A stretch of DNA of 64,000 nucleotides from Flavobacteriaceae bacterium (GTDB lineage Bacteria > Bacteroidota > Bacteroidia > Flavobacteriales > Flavobacteriaceae): the NCBI GenBank assembly GCA_021647405.1, contig JAKIUU010000001.1, positions 62,001 to 126,000 of the forward strand, given 5' to 3'. The first letter of the stretch is position 1, and each line of letters starts with the position of its first letter. The notes below the pieces were generated by a model, which worked only from the letters and a program-made list of their open reading frames with translations, was not told where the DNA came from and did not search any database. Position numbers and translations under genes: made by a program. Positions 37,894 to 46,945 of this stretch are shown here, piece by piece.

Positions 37894-39042
37894 CTACAAA
37901 ACTACACTTTTATATGCATTTAAGACGTCCTTTTTTATGTTTGATACCTCTAGTTTTGTAGCTATCACTCGGTTTATTTTATAGGCTTCTTCTAATAATT
38001 GGGGATTGTTTAAAGCTTTAAGAATAGCGGTCTTTATAGCGGCAACATCATTATAATCATCAATAAGTAAACCATTTTTACCATCTATAATATAGTCTTC
38101 TGTAGCGCCACCTGGATTGGTTTGAATAGGAAAAGCCTCCATAATAATGCTTTCTAACAAGGTATTGGGAATACCGTCAGTTATACTGATAGCTAAAGCT
38201 ATTTTGGCTTGTCCGAATTTTTTAATCAATTCTAAATGCGGTAATTGATGGGCTCTTGTTGAATAACTTATATTTAAAGGGTGTGCATTTTTTATGGCCT
38301 TAATTTTGTCTACCACAATCGGATGCGCCGAATACACATATATATCATATTCTTTAATTTCATCAGTTAATTCTTCAATAGCTTCTAAAGCATTTAAAGC
38401 GCGCCCTGCCCAATGATGATAGCCTTTAATAATAATGCTTCTCCTTTCTGATATAGGCTGAGAAAAAATTTGCAATTCTTTTAAATTATAGCCACCACCT
38501 CCAGGGAAAACACCTAAAACAGTTCCTTTAAAACCCAGTTTTTTGGCCAATTGGGCATCGCGATTACAATCGAAAAAAGCATAGTCGGCATGTTTTAAAA
38601 CATCTTTTATTTTTGGCAAATGGTTTTTATCGTTTTGATACAGGTACAAATCGCTCCCCCAGCAGGCATAAATCCATTTGAAATTTTTGCCTTTTTTAAT
38701 GGTTTTTAAAAGCGGGTATGATTGCGATTGCATTTCGAAACTCTGTATCACATCGGGTTTAATTTCGGTAATAATTTGGGCTAATTTTTCGGAGGCGGTA
38801 ACTTTTAAAAGGGATTCTATAAAATAAAACAGTTTTGGGAAGTGCTTTTTGAGCCAATCTTCGCCCTTGAGGCGCTTAATTTTACGTTTTTGCCAACCTG
38901 TTGTAAAGTTTGTCCATTTTAAATCTTCATGAATGGGGGCATCGAGGCAATCGAACACATAAATATCATGACCCAAATCTTTTAGCTGGTTAATCCACCG
39001 TGCAGCGTGAATATATTGTTGAGAAACAAAGAGTATTTTCAT
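37894..39042 (-). CDS. Family 4 glycosyltransferase
   Basis: The 382-residue GT-B protein begins KILFVSQQYIHAARWINQLK. Its late segment KIALAISITDGIPNTLLESI and FPIQTNPGGATEDYIIDGKN is the donor-binding loop of GT4 enzymes. The middle segment YACWGSDLYLYQND is also common in capsule GT4. It is one base from the SGNH gene before it and 4 bases from the next gene. Confidence 0.88.
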   Translation of the reverse strand: MKILFVSQQYIHAARWINQLKDLGHDIYVFDCLDAPIHEDLKWTNFTTGWQKRKIKRLKGEDWLKKHFPKLFYFIESLLKVTASEKLAQIITEIKPDVIQSFEMQSQSYPLLKTIKKGKNFKWIYACWGSDLYLYQNDKNHLPKIKDVLKHADYAFFDCNRDAQLAKKLGFKGTVLGVFPGGGGYNLKELQIFSQPISERRSIIIKGYHHWAGRALNALEAIEELTDEIKEYDIYVYSAHPIVVDKIKAIKNAHPLNISYSTRAHQLPHLELIKKFGQAKIALAISITDGIPNTLLESIIMEAFPIQTNPGGATEDYIIDGKNGLLIDDYNDVAAIKTAILKALNNPQLLEEAYKINRVIATKLEVSNIKKDVLNAYKSVVL

Positions 39043-39043
39043 A

Positions 39044-39928
39044 TTAATTTAGTTTTAAAATACTATCTATTTTTTTAGTAAATAAAGCAGCTCCATTAAC
39101 ATTTAAATGATCTGAATTTTCGTAAAATTTATTATTATAAATACCTAATTTTTTCCCTTCTATTTTAATTATATTATTATGAGCAACTGAAATTGAATCA
39201 AGAGTGTGTTCAATAAATAATGCAGACTTTTTGCTACTGTATATATAAAAATCAGGATGGTATGGTGGTGTAATAAAGATTAATTTCACTTTATGAATTT
39301 CACAAATATTTATTATTTTATCAATTATTTCTAAATTATATTTTATATTATTTATATTATTTATTTGAGTTTCCATTTGGGTTACCCTTAATTTAGTTTC
39401 ATTGATATTATTATCATAAATTTTTGCATTTGCCCTCCATCCTAATCTTGAAATTTGTTTATCTTTAAATATCAAACCCTTAATTAATTCTCTAAAAGGC
39501 TCATTTAAAATTAAGCTATTTTCCAAAATTGATTGTTTGTAATCTTTTAGATTATAATAATTATAATAAACTCTTTTTTCATTTACACCAATTTTAAATG
39601 AATATAGAGTATAATGAGATATAGGAATTATTACATATTTTAAATTTGATAAATGAGAAATATTTTCTTTTAAAATTATATAATCAGTTTCTATTTTCCT
39701 TCCTTTATCAGCTACATTTATCATATTAAATGAAGATGAATCGGGATTAATTCCGAAAAATAAATGTGAATTACCTAATACTAATACCGTCGGATTAGTG
39801 TCTTGTAATAATCTAAATTTCTGAGTCATTTGATTATTATTATTTGGAAAAATAAATAAATCAAAAATAAAAACAATTACAAAAATTATAATAATATAAA
39901 ACAATACTTTTTGTAAAAATCTTTTCAT
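39044..39928 (-). CDS. SGNH-like partner of the MBOAT acyltransferase
   Basis: The 294-residue protein has one N-terminal membrane segment (about residues 7-26) and a periplasmic domain. VLVLGNSHLFFGI (Ser54) looks like SGNH block I, and the C-terminal SDHLNVNGAALF holds an Asp-His pair at 273-274. Such proteins are found beside MBOAT enzymes (AlgI/AlgJ- or DltB/DltD-like pairs) and complete acyl transfer to polysaccharide. The MBOAT gene is 3 bases upstream. The catalytic Asp spacing differs from the textbook DxxH, so activity is inferred. Confidence 0.72.
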   Translation of the reverse strand: MKRFLQKVLFYIIIIFVIVFIFDLFIFPNNNNQMTQKFRLLQDTNPTVLVLGNSHLFFGINPDSSSFNMINVADKGRKIETDYIILKENISHLSNLKYVIIPISHYTLYSFKIGVNEKRVYYNYYNLKDYKQSILENSLILNEPFRELIKGLIFKDKQISRLGWRANAKIYDNNINETKLRVTQMETQINNINNIKYNLEIIDKIINICEIHKVKLIFITPPYHPDFYIYSSKKSALFIEHTLDSISVAHNNIIKIEGKKLGIYNNKFYENSDHLNVNGAALFTKKIDSILKLN

Positions 39929-39931
39929 AAT

Positions 39932-41356
39932 CTAAAATTGAAAATAGATAAAAGATGTTTTTCCTGAACTTGCAGCATAGTAGATAATCATAAAACTTAA
40001 TAAAAAATAAAACAAGTATCTATATCTGTTTTTTAAAATAATTATAACATCATCATGTCTAGAAAAATATTCTACCAATATAAAAAACAATAATAAAGGA
40101 AATAGTTGCTTTTGAGCTATTATTTTGGGGATAAAATCTTCTGAAATAAAGATATTGCAAATATAATGCAAAGCCTCTGAAATTGATTTCGACCTAAAGA
40201 AAATCCAAGCAAAAGTTGTTAAAGTAAATGTTGATAAAATTTGAACTGTTGTTTTAAATGAGGGTAAAAATCTATCTTTAGCGACAACATCTATATGATT
40301 TCTGTTTTTATTAGTCAATAATAATGGTAAAAAGTATAAGGCATTTAGGCCTCCCCAAGCAATAAAAGTCCAATTAGCCCCATGCCAGAACCCACTGACT
40401 AAAAAGATAATAAATACATTCCTTATTTGATTTTCTCTTTTCCCTCTTGAGCCGCCCAAGGGGATATACAAATAATCTCGAAACCAAGTGGATAAAGAGA
40501 TGTGCCAACGACGCCAAAACTCTGCAATATCTCTTGAAAAATAAGGATAATTAAAATTCCGCATCAGGTCGAAACCAAACAACCTAGCTGTACCAATGGC
40601 GATATCGGAATAGCCACTAAAATCACCATAAATTTGAAAGGCAAAAAATATAGCCCCGATGATTAAAGTTAATCCATATTCATGTTGGTAATTATCGAAT
40701 ATATCATTGACATAGATGGCGCAATTATCAGCTATAACAACTTTCTTGAATAAACCCCATAGTATAAGTTTCATACCAGAAACAGCAATATCATAACTAA
40801 ATTGCCTTTTTTTATAAAATTGAGGTAATAAATTCGAAGCACGTTCAATAGGGCCAGCTACTAATTGTGGAAAAAAAGACACAAAACTAGCAAAAGCAAT
40901 AAAATCTCTTGTAGGCTGTAATTTCCGCCTGTAAATATCAATTGAATAACTCAGTGTTTGAAAAGTATAAAATGAAATACCTACTGGTAAAATAATATTT
41001 AATGAACTTCTGTGCATTGTTACACCAAGGGTATCCCAAACCGTAACCCAATTATCAATAAAAAAATTGAAGTATTTAAAAAAGGCCAATAAGCCTAAGT
41101 TAAAGAAGATACTCACATATAAAATGTATTGTCTCTTTTTTTGATTAGTAAATTTATTTAGCTGTATGCCAACAATATAATCAACTACTGTACTTAAAAA
41201 TATTAGTGATAAAAACCGCCAATCCCACCAACCGTAAAAAACATAACTAGCAACTAAAATTAAAATATTTTGAATATTCAACTTTTTAAAAACAAACCAA
41301 TAGAGTGAAAACACAATAGGTAGAAATATTAAAAATTCGAATGAATTGAAAAGCAT
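39932..41356 (-). CDS. MBOAT-family membrane O-acyltransferase (AlgI-like)
   Basis: The 474-residue protein has about 11 membrane segments. The family signature includes LPVGISFYTFQTLSYSIDIY near residue 125, EFWRRWHISLSTWFRDYLY near residue 285, and the catalytic-His region VSGFWHGANWTFIAWGGL near residue 325. MBOAT proteins of this type carry acetyl groups across the inner membrane for O-acetylation of exported polysaccharides. Paired with the SGNH-like protein after it. O-acetylation of the glycan is a solid inference, but the site is unknown. Confidence 0.94.
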   Translation of the reverse strand: MLFNSFEFLIFLPIVFSLYWFVFKKLNIQNILILVASYVFYGWWDWRFLSLIFLSTVVDYIVGIQLNKFTNQKKRQYILYVSIFFNLGLLAFFKYFNFFIDNWVTVWDTLGVTMHRSSLNIILPVGISFYTFQTLSYSIDIYRRKLQPTRDFIAFASFVSFFPQLVAGPIERASNLLPQFYKKRQFSYDIAVSGMKLILWGLFKKVVIADNCAIYVNDIFDNYQHEYGLTLIIGAIFFAFQIYGDFSGYSDIAIGTARLFGFDLMRNFNYPYFSRDIAEFWRRWHISLSTWFRDYLYIPLGGSRGKRENQIRNVFIIFLVSGFWHGANWTFIAWGGLNALYFLPLLLTNKNRNHIDVVAKDRFLPSFKTTVQILSTFTLTTFAWIFFRSKSISEALHYICNIFISEDFIPKIIAQKQLFPLLLFFILVEYFSRHDDVIIILKNRYRYLFYFLLSFMIIYYAASSGKTSFIYFQF

Positions 41357-41366
41357 TGTGAGTATA

Positions 41367-41969
41367 TTAATTTATTTTTCTAAATGGTTTATAATGTTTT
41401 TCTGTAGATATTTTAAATAATTCATCGTCACCTTTACTATCTCCAAATGAAATAATTTCTGAAAATATTTTTAAATCTAATTTCTTTTGTAATCTATTTA
41501 ACTTTTCTTTTCCATTACAATTTTTACCATCAAATTTTCCAGTGAATATATTATTTTCATAATGTAGCTTGGTAGAAATTAAATTTACATTCAATTCTTC
41601 AGAAAATGGCTTTAGCCAAAAATATAAAGAGGCAGAAACTATATATATTACATTTTCTTCATTTTGCAGTTTATTTATATAGTCTAAAGCATCTTCTCTT
41701 ATAATTTTTTTAATATACTTTTCATTATATTCAATTCCTAACCTTTCAATTTCTGCTTTTGATTTATTTTTTAAAAAAATTGAAATTAAAAATTCTTTTA
41801 ATTTAGATTTGTTTCTAAAACAAAAAAATAGATACATTATCTTTAACAGATTTAAAAATATTCTGCTAATAATTTCCTTTGGTTTTATCATTTTTATAAA
41901 AAAATGAATAAAAGAATCTTTTGAACTAATTGTGCCGTCAAAATCAAAAAGATACAATTTCTTAATCAT
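41367..41969 (-). CDS. HAD-superfamily phosphatase (subfamily IB)
   Basis: The 200-residue enzyme has motif I FDFDGTISS with Asp9 and Asp11, motif II VSAS near residue 112, and motif III FGDSKGDDELF near residue 172. HAD-IB members dephosphorylate small phosphorylated metabolites or lipid-linked sugars. Its gene overlaps that of the GT-C-like membrane protein by 8 bases and lies in a block with a UbiA transferase. This suggests it removes the 5-phosphate from a polyprenyl-phosphoribose. That role is inferred. Confidence 0.85.
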   Translation of the reverse strand: MIKKLYLFDFDGTISSKDSFIHFFIKMIKPKEIISRIFLNLLKIMYLFFCFRNKSKLKEFLISIFLKNKSKAEIERLGIEYNEKYIKKIIREDALDYINKLQNEENVIYIVSASLYFWLKPFSEELNVNLISTKLHYENNIFTGKFDGKNCNGKEKLNRLQKKLDLKIFSEIISFGDSKGDDELFKISTEKHYKPFRKIN

Positions 41970-43560
41970 CTCTATTTTTATAAGATTCTATAACTACAAT
42001 GTCGTTAATTTGTTTGGGAAGTACAAATGTTTTTGAGTCACCCACTGTATACTTAATTTTATACTCTTTAAACAAGGCTTTATTTCCTAAAAAAAATTTA
42101 AAATCTACAAGTACCGGCATATCTTTTTTAGACAAAACCATTAATTTAGATTTAAATAGATTACTGTCTGAATATCTCAATCCTAAACTTACTACTAAAA
42201 CCATTAATCCGTTAATTACCACCAAACCAAACAGTAGTGTTAAATACTTTGTATCAGATTTATAACGCTCTAAAGATAAATACAATAACAACGGTGTCAA
42301 CCAAAAATAAGGAGTATATCGTAGCCACCAACCCGCTTTGTTAAATACCATTAGGAGAATTGTTATAATAATAATTAATTCAAACACCGAAAATTTAAAC
42401 CTCTTTCTAGCCTTAAAAACGTAAATTGAATAGTATACTAAAGATAGTATCAAAATACCACCCCATAAAACGCCAAAACTCCCCAAATGTGGGGCACCAT
42501 TTCTAACTTTTTGCAATTCGTTTGAAGTAAAAGTGAACGGGATTTTGAGATGCGCATCTCCCCTATTTCCAATAGATGAAAAATTTGACAAGAAAAGTTT
42601 GGTAAGCCTGCCTTTATCTTTTATGAGTTCTGGTTCGTAATAGTTTACAAAATCAATTTTATTGATACCCATAAGAGGATAAAATATATGACCCTTAGTA
42701 ACATAGTTTTTCACATAAGGTGAAAATAAAAATGGAAAAGATAGTAAAATAGTAAAAACTACTTTTTTAAAAACTACTTTTTGAGTAATTGTTTTGTCAA
42801 ATAGTAATAAATATATTAGTACAGATCCAAACATTGTAATGCCAAAAATAAGTCCTGTAAACTTGACATTGATTAACAAGAGCAGACCTACTAAGCAATC
42901 AAAATAAAATCTCTTATTTAATTTACCTAAGAGATAAGAAAAAAAAGTAATGACACTAACACTGTACAAAAATCCATCGATTAAATTTGTCATTAACTGT
43001 ATTAAAGTTATGGGATTAAGTGCGATTATTAATGCAATAAAAAAAGCTTTTTTCTGCGTTTTTATATCCCGAAAATACAAAAACGGATATAAAAATGACA
43101 ACACAAAAAATATAACATTAATAAATTTTACTGCTGTAATACTTTGTGTTAAATTATAAAAAACAGCAGCTATAGTTTCATATGCTCTTGGGTAATGGTT
43201 TACCCAGATACTTTGTACGTTGGCTTTATCAATTACTTCGTATAACGGATTCCACCCCTTAGACAATAGGATGATTATTTCTTGATGATATGCTTGACCA
43301 TCAAAGGTTTGATCGATATATAGTTTTGAAAATAAAATTAAGCCTCCAATAAAACCTATACCAAACAAGTTTAATAATACACTGTCTTTTTTAAAACCAA
43401 TAACGAAATTGGCAATAAACACAGACATAAAAAGCAATATCAAAGACATTATTAAATTTAAGCTCCCTCCAAATAATTGGAGTACAATAGTTAATACAAA
43501 CAATAAGCCTAGAAGAATAAAATTGAGTCTTGCAAATCTATTTAATGAAATTTTAAACAT
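41962..43560 (-). CDS. GT-C-like multi-pass membrane protein
   Basis: The 532-residue protein has about 11-13 membrane segments. The first large loop contains TFDGQAYHQEIIILLSKGWN, and the acidic residue plus GWNP pattern recalls GT-C glycosyltransferases (GT39/GT83-like) that use polyprenyl-phosphate sugars. Their catalytic Asp sits in the first periplasmic loop. The C-terminal soluble part is short. I cannot name the exact family. It overlaps the HAD gene and follows a methyltransferase gene by 3 bases. Confidence 0.7.
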   Translation of the reverse strand: MFKISLNRFARLNFILLGLLFVLTIVLQLFGGSLNLIMSLILLFMSVFIANFVIGFKKDSVLLNLFGIGFIGGLILFSKLYIDQTFDGQAYHQEIIILLSKGWNPLYEVIDKANVQSIWVNHYPRAYETIAAVFYNLTQSITAVKFINVIFFVLSFLYPFLYFRDIKTQKKAFFIALIIALNPITLIQLMTNLIDGFLYSVSVITFFSYLLGKLNKRFYFDCLVGLLLLINVKFTGLIFGITMFGSVLIYLLLFDKTITQKVVFKKVVFTILLSFPFLFSPYVKNYVTKGHIFYPLMGINKIDFVNYYEPELIKDKGRLTKLFLSNFSSIGNRGDAHLKIPFTFTSNELQKVRNGAPHLGSFGVLWGGILILSLVYYSIYVFKARKRFKFSVFELIIIITILLMVFNKAGWWLRYTPYFWLTPLLLYLSLERYKSDTKYLTLLFGLVVINGLMVLVVSLGLRYSDSNLFKSKLMVLSKKDMPVLVDFKFFLGNKALFKEYKIKYTVGDSKTFVLPKQINDIVVIESYKNRDD

Positions 43561-43563
43561 AAC

Positions 43564-44208
43564 TTATTTTTTACAAACAATTGTGTAATGCGGATATACT
43601 GCTATATTTCTTTTATCTGTATCAATTATCTTAAATCCAATTTCTTTAAGGATTCTTATTGCCTCAGTAAATTTTAATTCATTCCCTACTTCACCGGCAA
43701 AAACTATATCGTGTAATTTGTTAAAATAAACCAATAGTGAAGAGGCGTCAATATCCTTTAAGATAAAAATTGCATTTTCATCAATATTATTAAATATTTC
43801 TTTTAAAAATAAAATTTGATTTTTCTGTGGTATGTGATGTAATACATCATTTAGAAATATCTTGTTACAAAGGTTTATATTTTTAGGCAATTCTTTACCG
43901 TTAAACTTAGTGAAATTATAAGCTACGTCAATTGTGTGCTTTTTAAATAAATCATTGGCATTCTTTATTAAAGCATCACTTATTTCAACCCCATAAATTT
44001 TTTTGATCTTTTTAAAATATACTGCCAAAAGCGCAAATTGTCCCGAACCACATCCAATATCAAAGATGACATCATTTTTATCAATATAGCTCAATAATAG
44101 TTCAATTGGAAAAATTAGAGGTCTAAATTTAATTTTTAGCCTATCTACAAAAGGTTCATTTTTTGTTTTATCACTTAAGTATTTTATGTACTTATTTAAT
44201 ATTATCAT
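43564..44208 (-). CDS. Class I SAM-dependent methyltransferase
   Basis: The start MIILNKYIKYLSDK at 44208 shares a TAATG junction with the ubiA stop codon, giving 214 residues; an upstream ATG (44244) would overlap ubiA by 37 bases. Motif I is VIFDIGCGSGQFALL near residue 48, followed by IYGVEIS and FLNDVLHHIP, a common small-molecule methyltransferase pattern. It probably methylates a sugar of the glycan or its lipid-linked precursor. The coupled start ties it to the UbiA gene. Confidence 0.87.
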   Translation of the reverse strand: MIILNKYIKYLSDKTKNEPFVDRLKIKFRPLIFPIELLLSYIDKNDVIFDIGCGSGQFALLAVYFKKIKKIYGVEISDALIKNANDLFKKHTIDVAYNFTKFNGKELPKNINLCNKIFLNDVLHHIPQKNQILFLKEIFNNIDENAIFILKDIDASSLLVYFNKLHDIVFAGEVGNELKFTEAIRILKEIGFKIIDTDKRNIAVYPHYTIVCKK

Positions 44209-45071
44209 TATATATATATTAGCAAATAAAATGTTGCAAACCACATTAAAATTATAGCAAACACAAATTTATCTTTAAAAACAAACTCTACAGGCGATTC
44301 AGCTTTATTATAAACTAAAGCTTGTTGTAAATGCCTTAATAAGCCAAAAACTACAAATATTGAAGTTATATAAATTTTATCCGTTCCAAATTGTTTTATA
44401 ATGCTGTCCTCTATCGTATACATAATATAAGTCATAATACTTATTCCAAGTACAACTATCATGGCACTAGTTAAGTAGCTTTCAGTATAATATTTCAAGA
44501 CTTTACGTGTACCAACAGCTTTTAAATTTAATATTTCACTCCTCCTTTTAGCTATTACAACATATAGAGCAGCAAAAAAAGTTAACATAATTATCCACTT
44601 TGAGAGCACAATTGAAACGCCAATACCTCCAATAAGAATCCTAAAAACAAAACCTAATGCTAATATAAATAGTTCAAGAATAGGGATTGTTTTTAAATAT
44701 ACAGAATATAGTATATTCACCAAAAGATAGGTTGCAGATAGCGCTACTACTTCAAATGGCAATAAAAAAGATGTTAATATTAATATGATCATAAAAATAG
44801 ATAAAACTAGATAGGCATTCATTTTTGAGATAGCCCCACTTGCAATTACTCTAAATTTTTTTTCGGGATGTAATCTATCATTTTCTACATCCAAAAGATC
44901 ATTAATAATATATACCGTGCTAGCAGTAATTGAAAAATACACAAATATGAATATCAATAATTTAACATCATTCAAATCATTTATTTTTCCACCAAAAAAC
45001 GACGGTAAAAAAATGAGTATATTTTTTATCCAGTGCTTAATTCTTATAAGTTTTAAAATATTCTTAATCAT
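44208..45071 (-). CDS. UbiA-family prenyltransferase, decaprenyl-phosphate phosphoribosyltransferase-like
   Basis: The 287-residue protein has about 8-9 membrane segments. The UbiA motif NDLLDVENDR (Asn57, Asp58, Asp61, Asp65) binds the Mg-pyrophosphate of the substrate. Instead of a second Asp-rich motif it has VIAKRRSEILNLK near residue 172, as in mycobacterial Rv3806c-type enzymes that transfer phosphoribose from PRPP to polyprenyl phosphate. This fits its place beside HAD and GT-C genes within a polysaccharide operon better than a quinone role. Confidence 0.85.
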   Translation of the reverse strand: MIKNILKLIRIKHWIKNILIFLPSFFGGKINDLNDVKLLIFIFVYFSITASTVYIINDLLDVENDRLHPEKKFRVIASGAISKMNAYLVLSIFMIILILTSFLLPFEVVALSATYLLVNILYSVYLKTIPILELFILALGFVFRILIGGIGVSIVLSKWIIMLTFFAALYVVIAKRRSEILNLKAVGTRKVLKYYTESYLTSAMIVVLGISIMTYIMYTIEDSIIKQFGTDKIYITSIFVVFGLLRHLQQALVYNKAESPVEFVFKDKFVFAIILMWFATFYLLIYI

Positions 45072-45088
45072 TATAAAAGTTTAGATTC

Positions 45089-46945
45089 CTAATTATTTTT
45101 TAACCATCTTTCCAAATTAAATAACAAATATAACTGACTAAAGTTAAATTGCTGTTTGTTTAAAAATAATTCTTGAACAGCTTCAAAATTTAAGTAGTTA
45201 AAAATATATGATTTTTTATCAGTAATTATAGTGTTAAATTCAGTGCCAAACACGGTGTTTTTCCCAAACCAATCTTGTAAAGGCACCGTAAAACCCTGCT
45301 TTTTACGTTTAATAAACCCCTCTCCAAACCGTTTTGAAGCAATGCTATTCAATATTTTTTTTTTTTGCCAAGACCCATCATAATTGCGACTTATTTTATG
45401 CTTGGCGGGGATTTGTGCCATCAAATTAACCACTTCAACATCTATCAAAGGCGTGCGCACTTCTAGACTGTTCATCATCGCAGCTATATCTACTTTCGTC
45501 AATATATCGCTGTGAATATAAGTTTTATAATCCATATAACTGGCCAAACTATAGGTGTCTAATTTTTGGTCTTTGGCTTTTTTATACCATTTGGCAAACA
45601 CGTCCTCATTACTATCTATTTCTTTATAAACTTCTGGTTTAAAAAGCTTTTGAAGTTGTACGTCATTGTTATAAGCTATCAGGTTTATCCAGTCTTTTAA
45701 ATCGGGATTCTTGGGGGTGCTAGCATAAGTTTTACCGACATATTTTAGCAATCTTTTAAGCGTATTTTTGTAGTGCTCTTTGGGTGGATTTGGATTTAGA
45801 ATTTTTAAAAAATTCTGATAACTGTAATAGCCACCAAAAGCTTCATCGCCACCATCACCCGACAGAACTACGGGTAGATATTCTCTAATTTTTTTTGTAA
45901 TGTAATAAGTTGGAATGGCCGAACTGTCTGCAAAAGGCTCACCGTAATGCTGTATCAATTTGGGAAAAATATCTTGCATCCCCTCCATATTGACATAGTC
46001 TATATGGTGATTTAAATTATACATTTGGGCTACTTGTTTGGCATAGGGTACCTCATCAAAATCTTTATTGGCAAAGCCCATTGTAAAGGCAGCCACTTTT
46101 TGGCCCTTTTCTGCCAATGATGATGCTATCAGGCTAGAATCAATTCCTCCCGACAAGAAAGAGCCATAAGAGACATCGGCAATTTTGTGATAATTGACTG
46201 AGGTATTAATAGCTTCTTCAACTCTTTCTACCCATTCGCTGTAAGAAACTTTATTATTTGGATTAAATTTAACATCGTAATATTCGGTTTTTTCTAATAT
46301 TCTACCTTCAAAATTAAGTCGTAAATAGTTTCCAGGCTCTAGTTTATGCAAATTATTAAAAATAGTTAAAGGTGCCGGAATATAGCCGTATTTAAGATAT
46401 TCGGCCATAGCCGATACATTGATATCTTTTTTAAATTGTGGATGTTTATGAAATTGCTGAATTTCTGAACCAAACATACAGAAATCGGTTCCCCGATAAT
46501 ACAGCAAGGGTTTAATGCCAAAATGGTCTCTGACTATAAATACTTCTCGATTTTTCATATCGGCAATGGCAAAGGAAAACATCCCTCTCAGATGATTTAC
46601 AATGGCCTTACCCCAATGCTTATAGCCTACTAAAATAACCTCGGTATCGCTATTGGTTTTAAAGGCATATCCTCTTTTTTGGAGTTCTTTTTTAAGGTCT
46701 AAATAGTTGTAAATTTCTCCGTTAAATGTAATGGATAGCTTGTTATCAAAGGCCTGCATAGGTTGATTACCTGCTTTTAAATCGATAATAGACAAGCGCC
46801 TGTGACCAAAACCTATGTTATTATGAGTCCAAAATCCGTACCCATCAGGCCCCCGATGGGCAACAGCATGGGTTACTTTCTCTAAAATATTTTTATCACA
46901 AATTTTAGAACTATCGGAATTTATAATACCGCTTATACCACACAT
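45089..46945 (-). CDS. asnB: Asparagine synthase (glutamine-hydrolysing)-like amidotransferase
   Basis: The 618-residue two-domain enzyme has an N-terminal glutaminase domain with catalytic Cys2 (MCGISGII) and SITFNGEIYNY. The ATP-pyrophosphatase synthetase domain has SFLSGGIDSSLIA near residue 265 and LSGDGGDEAFGGY near residue 365. It either makes asparagine or, as AsnB-like proteins in O-antigen loci do, amidates a uronic acid. The presence of a UDP-sugar dehydrogenase and an epimerase in the same operon supports uronamide formation. The function is not settled by sequence. Confidence 0.9.
   Translation of the reverse strand: MCGISGIINSDSSKICDKNILEKVTHAVAHRGPDGYGFWTHNNIGFGHRRLSIIDLKAGNQPMQAFDNKLSITFNGEIYNYLDLKKELQKRGYAFKTNSDTEVILVGYKHWGKAIVNHLRGMFSFAIADMKNREVFIVRDHFGIKPLLYYRGTDFCMFGSEIQQFHKHPQFKKDINVSAMAEYLKYGYIPAPLTIFNNLHKLEPGNYLRLNFEGRILEKTEYYDVKFNPNNKVSYSEWVERVEEAINTSVNYHKIADVSYGSFLSGGIDSSLIASSLAEKGQKVAAFTMGFANKDFDEVPYAKQVAQMYNLNHHIDYVNMEGMQDIFPKLIQHYGEPFADSSAIPTYYITKKIREYLPVVLSGDGGDEAFGGYYSYQNFLKILNPNPPKEHYKNTLKRLLKYVGKTYASTPKNPDLKDWINLIAYNNDVQLQKLFKPEVYKEIDSNEDVFAKWYKKAKDQKLDTYSLASYMDYKTYIHSDILTKVDIAAMMNSLEVRTPLIDVEVVNLMAQIPAKHKISRNYDGSWQKKKILNSIASKRFGEGFIKRKKQGFTVPLQDWFGKNTVFGTEFNTIITDKKSYIFNYLNFEAVQELFLNKQQFNFSQLYLLFNLERWLKNN

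Noticed and set aside
43564..44244. Longer N-terminus for the methyltransferase (start at 44244)
   Set aside because: It would overlap ubiA by 37 bases; the TAATG junction at 44206-44210 is the usual coupled start.
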